64,000 nucleotides of DNA. Origin: Campylobacter lari subsp. lari (GTDB lineage: Bacteria > Campylobacterota > Campylobacteria > Campylobacterales > Campylobacteraceae). Position numbers and translations under genes: made by a program. Below, one piece after another: positions 18,011-27,833 of this stretch. Numbering within the stretch: the first letter of the stretch is position 1; each line of letters opens with the position of its first letter. The stretch covers positions 806,001 through 870,000 of the forward strand of contig NZ_CP053830.1 of the NCBI RefSeq assembly GCF_013372185.1, given 5' to 3'. Below the pieces are notes generated by a model, which was not told the DNA's origin, did not search any database, and was given only the letters and a program-made list of their open reading frames with translations.

Positions 18011-18907
18011 TTACTTATAATTATACTGAGAGAGAGAATTTTCTAATGCGATTTGTTCTTGATTGTCTAATTTTAACTCCAAAATTTCAAGCACTCCATC
18101 AAGACTAATTCTTGCCATAACACCAAAAGCTTTTTCTTTTATGCCATATTCTCCATCTAAAATCGCACATATTGGTAAAAATTCTCCACTTTTTAAAGCT
18201 TCTATCATCCTCACACAAGCACTTGCAGGAGCTAAATATGCTGAAGTTTTTAAATATTTTATGATTTTAGCACCACCTGTTTTAACTTCTTGTTCTATTT
18301 GAGTAAGTTCACATTCATTTAAAACTTTATTTAATGCTTTGTTTTGAACTTTACTTTGAGATTTTACTAAAACCATGCTATCATTGTGAAAACCTATAAG
18401 TTTAGTATCTATACAAGAAGTTTTTATATCTAATTTTTTACCGACTTCATATTTAAATCTAGCATTATCTAAAACACCTGCCATAGCAATGATTTTCTTT
18501 GATGAGAATAATTTACTTTCATAAAGAGCATTGAGTAAAAAATCTACAGGGTTACTTACTATGATAAATAAAGGATCGTTGTTAAATTTTTTAATATTAT
18601 TAGCACACTCAAGCATAATTTTAGCATTAATAGCAAAAAGCTCATCCCTGCTTTGACCTTCTTTTCTAGCTACTCCCGCACTAAAAATAACTACTTGGGA
18701 ATCTTTTGAGTGTGCATAATCATCTGTACAAGTTATTTTGATATCAAAATTAAAAGCAGCTATACTCTGACTTAATTCTAATTCTCTAGCAAAAAGTAAA
18801 TCTTTATTAATATCAATTAAAACAAGTTCATCAACCAACTCTCTTAAAATCAAAGCATAAGCAGTGCTTACTCCAACATTTCCTGCGCCTATGATGGTGA
18901 TTTTCAT
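18011..18907 (-). CDS. mdh: Malate dehydrogenase
   Basis: A 298-residue LDH/MDH-family enzyme interconverting malate and oxaloacetate with NAD(H). The Rossmann motif IIGAGNVGVSTAYAL opens the protein. FSAGVARKEGQSRDEL contains the substrate-loop arginines typical of malate rather than lactate specificity, and IVSNPVDFLL is the conserved Asn loop. The catalytic His is expected in KLIGFHNDSMV. In C. jejuni sucC and sucD lie between mdh and oorD; here there are only 176 bp. Confidence 0.88.
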   Translation of the reverse strand: MKITIIGAGNVGVSTAYALILRELVDELVLIDINKDLLFARELELSQSIAAFNFDIKITCTDDYAHSKDSQVVIFSAGVARKEGQSRDELFAINAKIMLECANNIKKFNNDPLFIIVSNPVDFLLNALYESKLFSSKKIIAMAGVLDNARFKYEVGKKLDIKTSCIDTKLIGFHNDSMVLVKSQSKVQNKALNKVLNECELTQIEQEVKTGGAKIIKYLKTSAYLAPASACVRMIEALKSGEFLPICAILDGEYGIKEKAFGVMARISLDGVLEILELKLDNQEQIALENSLSQYNYK

Positions 18908-18925
18908 TTTTTCTCCTTTTTATGT

Positions 18926-21496
18926 TTATTTAACTAAATTAGCTGGTAATTCAAAAATATTTTTAATTAAATGATAAGGAAGTTGCAAGCTTTGCGCAAT
19001 AAGCTGGGTTTTAAATTCAGGTTCATCCACTGTTCCACTTAATTTAATTTGTGTGCTAATTTGTCTATCTTTACCTAATATAATTTGATTGATAATTGGA
19101 ACTTTGGAAATAACCGAACTAGCTGATTTTAGCGTTCTAAGTTCTAATAAACCATCTACTTGATTACTTCTTAAATTGATTTTAACTTGACCTAGCACAT
19201 CTGCGCTATCACCATTAAAATTAAGTGCGTCAATTTCAAAAAGATCTTTTTTACGGTTAAAACTTATACCAGCATTTTCAACACTAAATCCTTTTTCATT
19301 AAAGGTAGGGGCTTTAAATAAAATTAAACTAGGTATGGTATCAATAAAACTTAAAAGCTGTTGATGAAATTTTAAATCTTTTAAATATGTATCTTTAAAT
19401 AAGAACTTACCTTTGAAAAAATCAGTGCTATTACCATCTACATAAAGATTAAACTCGCCTTTTTCAAAAACATTTTGACGCATAAAGGTGTTTAAAAAAT
19501 CATCATCCATTTTTAAAGCCCTAATTTGCATTTGATTTTCTTTAAGCAAAAAGTCAAATTTAGATTCATTTCTATTTGCCCAAGCTTTTACATAATCTTT
19601 TTTAATTTTAGCGTCAAATTGATCAAAATCTAAGGTTTTATTAAAATCTTTCAAAATTAAATCTATATTTTTACCACTAATATTATAAGTTGAATTTTCA
19701 AGAGTATCCAGGGTGTTTTCCGTATCTTGCTGAGAAATCAATAAATTAATATTATTTAAAGTGATATTTACATCATCATTGTCTTTTTGAGCAAAAACAC
19801 TACCGCTTGCACTGGTTAAATTAAAATCATCACCTTTTATTTTTATACTAAAACTATCATATTCATAAGGATTGTTGTCTTTATAAAGTAAAAATGATTC
19901 AAAAGTAGTATTATTAATATCTACATTAAAATCTTGAAAATTTAGAGTATTTAAAGTTAATTCCCCATCATGTACTTTATTTTTTTGCATTAATTTGGAA
20001 TAATTTTTATATTTTGCAAGTTTTTCAACATAAACAGACATACCTTGATCAAAATTTAAGGTTGTAGTAAATTCTTTATTATATAAACTAATATTTTTAT
20101 CAAAATCAAGGCTTAGATCAAGAAATTTATTTTCTATTTTTAAGCTCTCTTGTGGTAGTTTTAAGTTTGTTATAAAGGTTTTAAAATCACCTTTTTTTTG
20201 CTTCAAATCAACACTTGCATTAAGATCACCATTAATCATACTACCTTGCACGCTTGCATTTTGTATATCTAGCTTATCTTTTTTTAAAATAAGATTTGCT
20301 TGAACTATCTTAAAATCACTTATATTTATATTTGAATTAATGATATTAAAACTTCCATTATAAGCAATTTTCTCAGGATGTTCAAAAGGAATTTTCAATA
20401 TTAAATCAGTCTTTGTAATACCATTATTTTGTAAAAATGGTAATTTTATATCATATAAAAGCAAAATTTTATTAACCCTATAGTCAGCTCTAGCATTATC
20501 ACTTTTAATGTGTATATAAATTCCTGCTTTTTCATTTAACATATTATCTATATAAATTTGGCTTTGAGCTAAATCATAATTATTAAAACGCAATTCATCA
20601 TAAATAAAATCAAGTCTTTGTTTGGCAAATTCAAGCCTCACAAAAGGACTTACGATAGGATCTATTCCTTTATCTAAAACTACTTTTAAATTATTTACAT
20701 AACCTTTGGCACTGATATCATTTAAGTAATATCTATGTTTTCCAAAGTCTGCAAAACCGGTTAATTTTTCTATAAAATAAAAATCAGCCTTTACCTTGCC
20801 ACCCACCCAAAGAGGAAGATCAGAAGGCAAGTGCACTCCATTTTCTACTAAAACATCAAAGATTTTTGAAATATTATTTGAGCTTATATTTTCTAATTCA
20901 TAAGCAATCTCTTCTCTTTTAAGTGAGAATTTGATATCACTTTTTAAAAAATTACTATCAATTTCTCCTTTAAAAGTATAAAATTTTGTCTTAGGATTAA
21001 TAAGCAAAGATCCGACTATACTAAGATTATGATCTTTTAAAATAAAATTATCAATATTAGCTTGTATATTTTTATCACTAATTTTTAAATTTACTTTCAC
21101 TAAAAGATTTTTACTATTCACAAAAAATAAATTATTTTTATAAATTAACTCCACGGGATAGTTATTGACAAACATTTCATCAATATTGATTTCTTGAAAA
21201 AACCAATAAATATATTTTACATCTTTAATAAGCTGCACAGCTTTACTTGCACTAGTTTCATTTTGAGTACTTTGACTTTGAGAATTTACTATAACTTTTT
21301 TAGCATTTAAAATGAGTTTTTTATCTAATTTAATATATAATTTCTCTAAATTAATAGAAGAAAATTCTAATTTTTCTATGTAAATTCCATTTTTGAGGTA
21401 AATAAACAAAGCAATGAAAAGTATCATAGGTAATGCTAAAAATTTAAGAATTTTTTTAATATGTTGTGATTTAATTTTAATTTTTCTTTTATCCAT
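18926..21496 (-). CDS. AsmA/YhdP-like large periplasmic membrane-anchored protein
   Basis: An 856-residue protein with one N-terminal anchor (about 16-35) and a long periplasmic domain rich in beta structure. The C-terminal part has the AsmA-like pattern of repeated short strands (FDIDAL-, GQVKINLRSNQVDGLLELRTL, LSGTVDEPEFKTQL). AsmA-like proteins are thought to bridge the periplasm for phospholipid transport, so a role in the envelope is inferred. A homolog sits beside mdh/icd in C. jejuni. Its 5' end overlaps the divergent mltG start by 83 bp. The RBS is weak. Confidence 0.65.
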   Translation of the reverse strand: MDKRKIKIKSQHIKKILKFLALPMILFIALFIYLKNGIYIEKLEFSSINLEKLYIKLDKKLILNAKKVIVNSQSQSTQNETSASKAVQLIKDVKYIYWFFQEINIDEMFVNNYPVELIYKNNLFFVNSKNLLVKVNLKISDKNIQANIDNFILKDHNLSIVGSLLINPKTKFYTFKGEIDSNFLKSDIKFSLKREEIAYELENISSNNISKIFDVLVENGVHLPSDLPLWVGGKVKADFYFIEKLTGFADFGKHRYYLNDISAKGYVNNLKVVLDKGIDPIVSPFVRLEFAKQRLDFIYDELRFNNYDLAQSQIYIDNMLNEKAGIYIHIKSDNARADYRVNKILLLYDIKLPFLQNNGITKTDLILKIPFEHPEKIAYNGSFNIINSNINISDFKIVQANLILKKDKLDIQNASVQGSMINGDLNASVDLKQKKGDFKTFITNLKLPQESLKIENKFLDLSLDFDKNISLYNKEFTTTLNFDQGMSVYVEKLAKYKNYSKLMQKNKVHDGELTLNTLNFQDFNVDINNTTFESFLLYKDNNPYEYDSFSIKIKGDDFNLTSASGSVFAQKDNDDVNITLNNINLLISQQDTENTLDTLENSTYNISGKNIDLILKDFNKTLDFDQFDAKIKKDYVKAWANRNESKFDFLLKENQMQIRALKMDDDFLNTFMRQNVFEKGEFNLYVDGNSTDFFKGKFLFKDTYLKDLKFHQQLLSFIDTIPSLILFKAPTFNEKGFSVENAGISFNRKKDLFEIDALNFNGDSADVLGQVKINLRSNQVDGLLELRTLKSASSVISKVPIINQIILGKDRQISTQIKLSGTVDEPEFKTQLIAQSLQLPYHLIKNIFELPANLVK

Positions 21497-22367
21497 TTTT
21501 TATTATCTACTTTTACCTATAAAAACAAACTCTGTAGTTTTTATACCACAAGGTTCTGTTAGCAAGATTATAACGCAATTAGATAAAAATAACTATAAAA
21601 TGAGCAGTATTGATAAATATACTTTATATTTCTTAGGTCATCCACAATCTGGCTGGATAAATATAGGTACAAAAGAATTAAATAGAGCTGAATTTTTACA
21701 TAAACTTACCGTTGCTAAAGCAGCACTTGAAACTATTACTTTAATTCCCGGAGAAACGACTGAAATTTTCTTTGAAGAATTAGCGCCAAAGTTAAATTTA
21801 AATACCAAAACCTTAATGCAAGAATTTTACAAACAAAGCCCTTTTAAAGAAGGTATGCTTTTTCCTGAAACTTATAAAATTCCAAAAGGTATCACAGAAG
21901 AACTTTTAGTGAAATATCTTTTGGCTTATTCTGCAAGTGAATTTAAAAAACTTTCTTATAAAATTTTTAGAGAATATAATGAAAAAAAATGGCATGAGTA
22001 TATCATCATAGCTTCCATTATACAAAAAGAAGCAGCAAGTAATGAAGAAATGCCTATAGTTTCATCTGTAATTAGAAATCGCTTAAGAAAAGGCATGAAG
22101 CTTCAAATGGATGGGACGCTAAATTATGGAAAATACTCTCATGAAAAAATCACTCCACAAAGAATAAGATCAGATAATAGTTCTTATAATACTTATAAAT
22201 TTAGTGGAATTCCAAAAGAAGCTGTCTGTAATGTTTCATTTGAAGCTATCAAGGCAGCTATTTTTCCTGCAAAGACAGATTATTTATACTTTGTAAGAGA
22301 TAAAAAAACTAATAAGCATATTTTTACCTCTACTTTAAAAGATCACAACAAGGCAATAAGAAATTAA
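21414..22367 (+). CDS. mltG: Endolytic murein transglycosylase MltG (YceG-like)
   Basis: A 317-residue inner-membrane enzyme that cleaves nascent peptidoglycan glycan strands. It has one N-terminal membrane anchor (about 12-35) and a periplasmic YceG domain. Family motifs are ETYKIPKG, IIASIIQKEAA with the catalytic glutamate, MQLDGTLNYG-like (KLQMDGTLNYGKYS) and YNTYKFSGIPKEAVCN. The ATG 21414 is the only start that keeps the anchor. This puts its first 28 codons antisense to the AsmA-like gene. Its stop abuts the ftsK stop directly. Confidence 0.85.
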   Translation: MKSIIGNAKNLRIFLICCDLILIFLLSIFYYLLLPIKTNSVVFIPQGSVSKIITQLDKNNYKMSSIDKYTLYFLGHPQSGWINIGTKELNRAEFLHKLTVAKAALETITLIPGETTEIFFEELAPKLNLNTKTLMQEFYKQSPFKEGMLFPETYKIPKGITEELLVKYLLAYSASEFKKLSYKIFREYNEKKWHEYIIIASIIQKEAASNEEMPIVSSVIRNRLRKGMKLQMDGTLNYGKYSHEKITPQRIRSDNSSYNTYKFSGIPKEAVCNVSFEAIKAAIFPAKTDYLYFVRDKKTNKHIFTSTLKDHNKAIRN

Positions 22368-25142
22368 TTATAAAATTTCTCTTTGGCCTTTTGCATCAGG
22401 TTCGCTTAAAACTCCCATTTGCGTGAGCTGCTCTACTATATTTGCAGCGCGGTTATAGCCTATTTTTAAGCGTCTTTGTATATAAGAAATACTTGTTTTT
22501 CTATCCTCTAAAACTATAGCTTTAGCCTCTTCATATAACTCATCTAAATCACCATCGCTAAAGTCATTTCTTCTTGCATTAAAATCAGAATTTTCATCCT
22601 TTAAAAAACTCTCATCATATTCTACAACTTGTTGTTCTTTTAAAAACTCAACTATATTTTCTATTTCATTTTCACTTGCAAATGGGGCATGCAAACGCAC
22701 TAAAGAACTCATACCAGGGGGAGTAAATAAACAATCTCCTCTTCCTAACAAACTCTCAGCCCCCATAGCATCTAAAATTACCTTAGAGTCTATTTTTTGT
22801 CCTACTTTATAAGAAATTCTACTTGGTAAATTTGCCTTTACAACTCCCGTTACAACATCAACCGAAGGTCTTTGGGTGGCAACTATAAGGTGTATTCCAC
22901 TTGCTCTTGCCATTTGAGCTAAGCGACCTATGTAAAATTCCACATCTTTTCCCGCTGTCATCATTAAATCCGCAAGTTCATCGATAATCACAACTATAAA
23001 AGGTAAGATTTCTCCGCCTTGATCTTTGATTTTTTCATTGTAATTTTCTATATTTTTAGTCTTTGCTTCAGCCATTAAGCGGTATCTTCGCTCCATTTCA
23101 GCAACCATATTTGATAAAGCATTAACAGCCTTTTTAGGATCAGTAATCACCGGAGTTAATAAATGAGGTATGTCATTATAAATACTAAATTCAAGCATTT
23201 TTGGATCTATCATCATAAGTCTTAGTGTTTTTGGCGAATTTCTATAAAGCAAAGATAAAAGCATGGAATTTATCCCCACACTTTTACCGCTTCCTGTAGT
23301 TCCTGCTATTAAAAGATGAGGAAGTTTTTTAAGATCTGTTATGAAAGGATCCCCTACTATATCTTTACCTAAAGCTATAGTTAAAGGTGAACTTGAGTTT
23401 TTAAATACATCACTTTCTAAAATTTCTCTTAAATATATAGTATCAATTTTTTCATTTGGTACTTCAATACCTACTACATCTTTGCCTGGTATTGGAGCTT
23501 GAATTCTTATAGTTTGAGCTTTTAATGCCATAGCTAAATCATCTTGTAAAGATAAAATCTTACTCACTTTCACATCTGCAGCTGGACGAAATTCAAATGT
23601 AGTCACTACAGGACCTGTGTAAGTTCTAACTACATCTCCACCTATTTTAAAGCGTCTTAATTTTTCCAATAAATCATATATTTTTCTATCGATTTCTTCT
23701 TCATTGATCTCATTTTTTCCCTCTTTTGGCATAGATAAAAAATCTAGTGGTGGCAAGATAAAATCTTTTGGTTTTTCAAAATTTCCAAAGTCAAGATCTT
23801 TCAATAAAGCTTTATTTTCACTAACTTCACTAGTGATAGAATGATGAGTTTTATTTTCTAATTCTTCATTTTTAATCTCTTTTATTTCAAAGGCATTGTT
23901 TTCTTCTTTAACTTCATTTTGAATTTCCTCTACTATAAAAGGATTTTGAAGTTCTTTTTTACTTCTTAATTCTTCTATACTAAGAGGCTTTGTGAAATCA
24001 TCTTCACTAAAATCTAGTTCTTTCACTTCATTTTGCGGGATAAAATCCTCATCTTTAAAATCTTTCACCCCTAAAAAACTAGTTTTGTTTTGAATTTTTT
24101 TAAACTCGGCTTCTTTTTGTGCTTCTATAGCGTTTAATTCTTCAATTTTTTTAAAATCCTCATTAAGCTCTTCTAAAATTTTTTCTTTTTGTAAGGCTTT
24201 ATACTCTTCTAGTAATTTAGCTTTTTGTAACATTTGCTCACGCTCTTTAAGCTCTTTAGCAAACAAAGAATTTTCTTCTATTATTTCTTCTTTATTTTCA
24301 TTTAAATCCATATTGCGTCTTTTATAGCTTGGCTCATCTAAATTTTTACTTTTTAAAGTTTGAGTATAAATATCTTCACTATTGTTTTTATATTTTGACA
24401 AATACTCTTCAGGGGTCATCTCATCTTCCTTTATATTTATTTGACTGGCTTTTTGAGCAAAACTTGCGATAGGCTCTGAAAGTTCATGAATATAACTTGA
24501 GCTTAATTTTTTATCCTCTTCACTAATTATCACTTCTTCTAATTCTTGATTTTTTAAATCTTCAAGATTGAATTTTTTATTTTCTTGAGTCTCTTGTTTT
24601 GGTAGTTCTTCATTTTTAATAGGTTCTTCTTTTTTCTCTTTGATTAAAAGCTCTTGCTTAAGCTTTTCTTGCTCTTCTTTGGTTTCATTTTCATACTTAT
24701 CACCACCAAAAAATCCAAAAATTTTATTTTTTATCAAAGTTTCAAGTTTTAAATAAAAATCAAAATCAAGCTCTACTTTAAACACTTCTTTGATAAATTT
24801 TGGAAAAGAAATACTAAAAGCAAAAGCTAAAAGCAAAATTATCAAAATCAAGCTACCTATTTTTCCAAAAAGCCCATCTAAAATTACAAACATAGCAGAA
24901 GCTATATAACCTTTATCTTGTAAAAACGCTGAAGCAAAAATAAGCGAAGTAAGAATGCAAGTAAAAATAGCTACACTAAATCTACGCTCAATAAGTTCTA
25001 AATTATAATCATTTTTATACAAAAGATAATTAAACCAAAAAAAGACAAAAGGATAAAATTTAGTCAATGAACCAAATAAAAAATAACTAAGTTTTGCTAA
25101 AGAGTATCCTATAATACTCACCAAAGTTTGATCAGGTATCAA
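22368..25142 (-). CDS. ftsK: DNA translocase FtsK (start may lie upstream at a non-AUG codon)
   Basis: Septal DNA translocase of at least 924 residues that pumps chromosome ends during division. It has N-terminal membrane segments, a Glu/Lys-rich linker of about 300 residues, and a motor with Walker A LIAGTTGSGKSVGIN, Walker B FIVVIIDELADLMM and IVATQRPSVDVVTG. A C-terminal gamma winged helix follows (TSISYIQRRLKIGYNRAANIVEQL). The TTG at 25142 has no Shine-Dalgarno. The frame stays open for 21 more codons, which encode a hydrophobic stretch, to an ATA codon at 25205-25203 that has AAAGGA 6 nt upstream. The real N-terminus may therefore be there. Confidence 0.9.
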   Translation of the reverse strand: MIPDQTLVSIIGYSLAKLSYFLFGSLTKFYPFVFFWFNYLLYKNDYNLELIERRFSVAIFTCILTSLIFASAFLQDKGYIASAMFVILDGLFGKIGSLILIILLLAFAFSISFPKFIKEVFKVELDFDFYLKLETLIKNKIFGFFGGDKYENETKEEQEKLKQELLIKEKKEEPIKNEELPKQETQENKKFNLEDLKNQELEEVIISEEDKKLSSSYIHELSEPIASFAQKASQINIKEDEMTPEEYLSKYKNNSEDIYTQTLKSKNLDEPSYKRRNMDLNENKEEIIEENSLFAKELKEREQMLQKAKLLEEYKALQKEKILEELNEDFKKIEELNAIEAQKEAEFKKIQNKTSFLGVKDFKDEDFIPQNEVKELDFSEDDFTKPLSIEELRSKKELQNPFIVEEIQNEVKEENNAFEIKEIKNEELENKTHHSITSEVSENKALLKDLDFGNFEKPKDFILPPLDFLSMPKEGKNEINEEEIDRKIYDLLEKLRRFKIGGDVVRTYTGPVVTTFEFRPAADVKVSKILSLQDDLAMALKAQTIRIQAPIPGKDVVGIEVPNEKIDTIYLREILESDVFKNSSSPLTIALGKDIVGDPFITDLKKLPHLLIAGTTGSGKSVGINSMLLSLLYRNSPKTLRLMMIDPKMLEFSIYNDIPHLLTPVITDPKKAVNALSNMVAEMERRYRLMAEAKTKNIENYNEKIKDQGGEILPFIVVIIDELADLMMTAGKDVEFYIGRLAQMARASGIHLIVATQRPSVDVVTGVVKANLPSRISYKVGQKIDSKVILDAMGAESLLGRGDCLFTPPGMSSLVRLHAPFASENEIENIVEFLKEQQVVEYDESFLKDENSDFNARRNDFSDGDLDELYEEAKAIVLEDRKTSISYIQRRLKIGYNRAANIVEQLTQMGVLSEPDAKGQREIL

Positions 25143-25245
25143 AGCACTTAAACAAAAATAAAAAATAAAAATATTAGAAATAATAAAAATAGCTTCTTTT
25201 TTTATAATATATCCTTTATAAAGAAAAAAGCTATTATATCAAAAA

Positions 25246-27483
25246 TTACATGTAGTTTAACAAACTCATTTGAGAAATTTTAGAAGTGGCTGAAAGCATA
25301 GCTTGATAAGAAACCATAGTTTGCATAAACTGCATATATGTTTGCCCATAATCAGCATCAGTCACACCGCTTTTTATAGAAGCAACATTAACATTTAAAA
25401 AAGTCATTCTTTTATTTGTCTCTTCTATGTTATTAGTATAAGCTCCTATGGTTGTATGCATTTTTCTAACATGATCTTGCAAATGATCAATTCTTTCTAA
25501 AGCCCCTTGTAAACCTGTATTTCTAGGATCTTTACCTTCAGAATCAGCTCTCATATTTCCATTTAACACAGCATCTATCATTTCATCTAAGTCTTTAATC
25601 AAATCCACATTTGGATCATCAATAGTCAAAGAATTATTAGCGCTAAATACAAAATTTGATCCTTGTACTGTTTGGCCACCTACAGTTGGAAAACCAGTAT
25701 TTGAATTTCCATCTTTTATACTTACACCTATATTTGTATTTGTAGAAAATTTATCAGTTATACTAATACGACCCTTATAGTCCATATTTACTTCAACAAA
25801 ATCTTTAGAATTATCAATATTTTGTTGAATAGTTTGAAAATCATTATTATTAATAGTTCCGTTTTGATTTGCGTTAATAGTTGCCGTAGGAACATTATCG
25901 CTTGCAAACATACCTATAATATCATTTAGCTGACCATAAGTAATATCTTCAGGTCTTGTTTGCATACCCACTGAAGTTCCTGTTGCTTCATTATACTGAG
26001 AATGAGTAATAGGAAAACTTATGGTTTGACCTGGATTATTTGGATCAGGATAACTTACTCTTGAATTTTCTAAATCAATGGTAACATTATAAGTTTGACC
26101 ACTCTTAGAAGTAATGCTCATTTGAAGCTCTTGCCCTGTCATATCTCCATTGGCATTAGCGATTACTTCGCTTAATTTTGTACTATCAGTGGCATACTCG
26201 CTAGTTCCTTTTATAATTTGAGAAACATTGCCATATACAGTATTTCCATCTTTTTCAAAAGGCACATCAAATTCTTTTCCGTTTGTTTTATTGCCATTAA
26301 TATTACTTTTAATAAAGTCTGTTTGGTGTATGTTTAATTGAAAATCTTGATTATTAACACGCACAGTTACAGGACTTGTAACATTATTTAAATTCCCATT
26401 GTGAGCTGCTTGCATAATACGATCAGTTAACTGATCCATGGTTATACCCTCTGCTTCAGCTGCTTCTTTTAATGTTGTAATTTGTTCTTTATTTTGTGCT
26501 TGTGGGGTCAAAGCAATTGCGTGAAAATCTAAAGAACTATTTCCTTCTTTTAAATTTTTAATTTCGATTTGTCCGCTATCATTCATACTCACTTCAACAA
26601 CTTTATTTGTATCTGTATTACCATAAAGTTTTCCGATATTTTCTAAAACATCTCCCAGCTTATCTTCAGGACCTATATTTATAGTAGCTTTAAAACTTGT
26701 TCCATCAGGTTTTACACCTTGTATATACATAGATGATTTTGGAAAATCAAGTTTTGAATCTTCATAGTCAAAATCCTTATCCGTATCAAGCCCACCACCT
26801 TGAACATAATTTTGTCCTATAAGATAAGAAAATTTAGACTCTTCATCTAAAAATTTCTTTTGATCAGGGTTTTTATTAACATCAAATCTATTATCTATCA
26901 TAGAAACATTTGTTGATATTAATTTATGCTCATTGGTATCGGGTTTAAAAAATAAATCCCAACCAGGAACATTATAAGGAATTTGTGTACCAGCACCACT
27001 TACTACAAAAATATTATCTTTATTACCAGTATAATTTCCAAATTTATCAAAAGGTTTTGTGGCCGTATTAGAACCTGCAAATAAATACTGACCATTAATG
27101 CTAGTATTAGCAATATTTACTATAGAATCTCTTATAAGTTTAAGCTCTTTTGCTATAGCCTCCCTTGAGGTTTGAGAATTTCCATCACTTGCTGCTTTTG
27201 TTAAAAGCGTTTTAAATTTTTCTAAAAGCTCAGTTATGTTTTTTATCGCTGTATCAGTATTTTTAGCCATTTCCATAGCAGATTGAGTACCTTGGATAAC
27301 CTGTCCTATGTTAGCCAATTCATACTCTAACCTTGAGCCGTTTATGTAGATATTTGCATTTTCAAAGGAATGTTGGATGATTTGCCCAGTTTGCAATTGC
27401 AAATTATATTTATTAAGTAAAGACTGTCCGTCTGTGTAATTTTGTATAGAAGTGTAGTAATTATACTGATTGCTAATTCTCAT
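25246..27483 (-). CDS. flgL: Flagellar hook-associated protein FlgL (FlaD)
   Basis: Hook-filament junction protein HAP3 of 745 residues, far longer than the enterobacterial form but as in Campylobacter. The N-terminus MRISNQYNYYTSIQNYTDGQ and C-terminal helix (YGQTYMQFMQTMVSYQAMLSATSKISQMSLLNYM-type) are flagellin-like. The middle is a large Asn/Gly-rich surface insertion. I chose ATG 27483 because GGAG lies 8 nt upstream; an 18-codon extension upstream would run through the promoter. A sigma54 promoter lies 38 bp upstream. Confidence 0.9.
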   Translation of the reverse strand: MRISNQYNYYTSIQNYTDGQSLLNKYNLQLQTGQIIQHSFENANIYINGSRLEYELANIGQVIQGTQSAMEMAKNTDTAIKNITELLEKFKTLLTKAASDGNSQTSREAIAKELKLIRDSIVNIANTSINGQYLFAGSNTATKPFDKFGNYTGNKDNIFVVSGAGTQIPYNVPGWDLFFKPDTNEHKLISTNVSMIDNRFDVNKNPDQKKFLDEESKFSYLIGQNYVQGGGLDTDKDFDYEDSKLDFPKSSMYIQGVKPDGTSFKATINIGPEDKLGDVLENIGKLYGNTDTNKVVEVSMNDSGQIEIKNLKEGNSSLDFHAIALTPQAQNKEQITTLKEAAEAEGITMDQLTDRIMQAAHNGNLNNVTSPVTVRVNNQDFQLNIHQTDFIKSNINGNKTNGKEFDVPFEKDGNTVYGNVSQIIKGTSEYATDSTKLSEVIANANGDMTGQELQMSITSKSGQTYNVTIDLENSRVSYPDPNNPGQTISFPITHSQYNEATGTSVGMQTRPEDITYGQLNDIIGMFASDNVPTATINANQNGTINNNDFQTIQQNIDNSKDFVEVNMDYKGRISITDKFSTNTNIGVSIKDGNSNTGFPTVGGQTVQGSNFVFSANNSLTIDDPNVDLIKDLDEMIDAVLNGNMRADSEGKDPRNTGLQGALERIDHLQDHVRKMHTTIGAYTNNIEETNKRMTFLNVNVASIKSGVTDADYGQTYMQFMQTMVSYQAMLSATSKISQMSLLNYM

Positions 27484-27520
27484 TATTTTGCTCCGCAAGT
27501 AGATTTTTACAAATATTACA

Positions 27521-27537
27521 AGCAAAAAAAGTTCCAA
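27521..27537 (-). promoter_or_regulatory. Sigma54 promoter of flgL
   Basis: Minus strand TTGGAAC-N5-TTGCT with exactly 10 bp between the GG (-24) and GC (-12), at 27535-27534 and 27523-27522. It closely fits the RpoN consensus TTGGCAC-N5-TTGCW used for Campylobacter rod/hook genes. Predicted start is near 27510. Confidence 0.8.
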
Positions 27538-27639
27538 TTTTTAAAGATATTTTAATTTTCTATATAAATATTTTTATATTGTTTTAATTTTTTTTTAGTA
27601 TAATCTCAACTCTTAAATAAAATTAAATTCTTGATAAAA

Positions 27640-27726
27640 GCCCAAGTGGTGAAACTGGTAGACGCGCCAGACTCAAAATCTGGTAAGGGCAACCTTGTGT
27701 CGGTTCAAGTCCGACCTTGGGCACCA
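27640..27726 (+). tRNA. tRNA-Leu (CAA), CCA encoded
   Basis: Cloverleaf with acceptor arms GCCCAAG and CTTGGGC, discriminator A and encoded CCA. The anticodon stem is CCAGA/TCTGG with loop CTCAAAA, giving anticodon CAA at 27674-27676 (reads UUG). There is a long variable arm (TAAGGGCAACCTTGTG region) as in class II tRNAs, and the T-loop is GGTTCAAGTCC. Accessory DNA begins immediately downstream; I found no direct repeat of the tRNA 3' end elsewhere in the window. Confidence 0.97.
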
Positions 27727-27833
27727 TTTGTTTTTTACTCCCAAATGTTATTTTTTGGCAAATTATATTCAAAATATTAAAAAAGAGTTTTTATTTTCAT
27801 TAACAAATCACACCTGCTAAATCTATCATTTAC

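Noticed and set aside
27484-27537. 18-codon N-terminal extension of flgL
   Set aside because: It overlaps the sigma54 promoter, and the flagellin-like N-terminus begins at MRISNQ (27483) with a good RBS.
27640-27726. tRNA-Leu 3' end as a demonstrated attachment site
   Set aside because: I looked for a repeat of its 3' end at the other edge of the accessory region and saw none, so integration there is only a suggestion.
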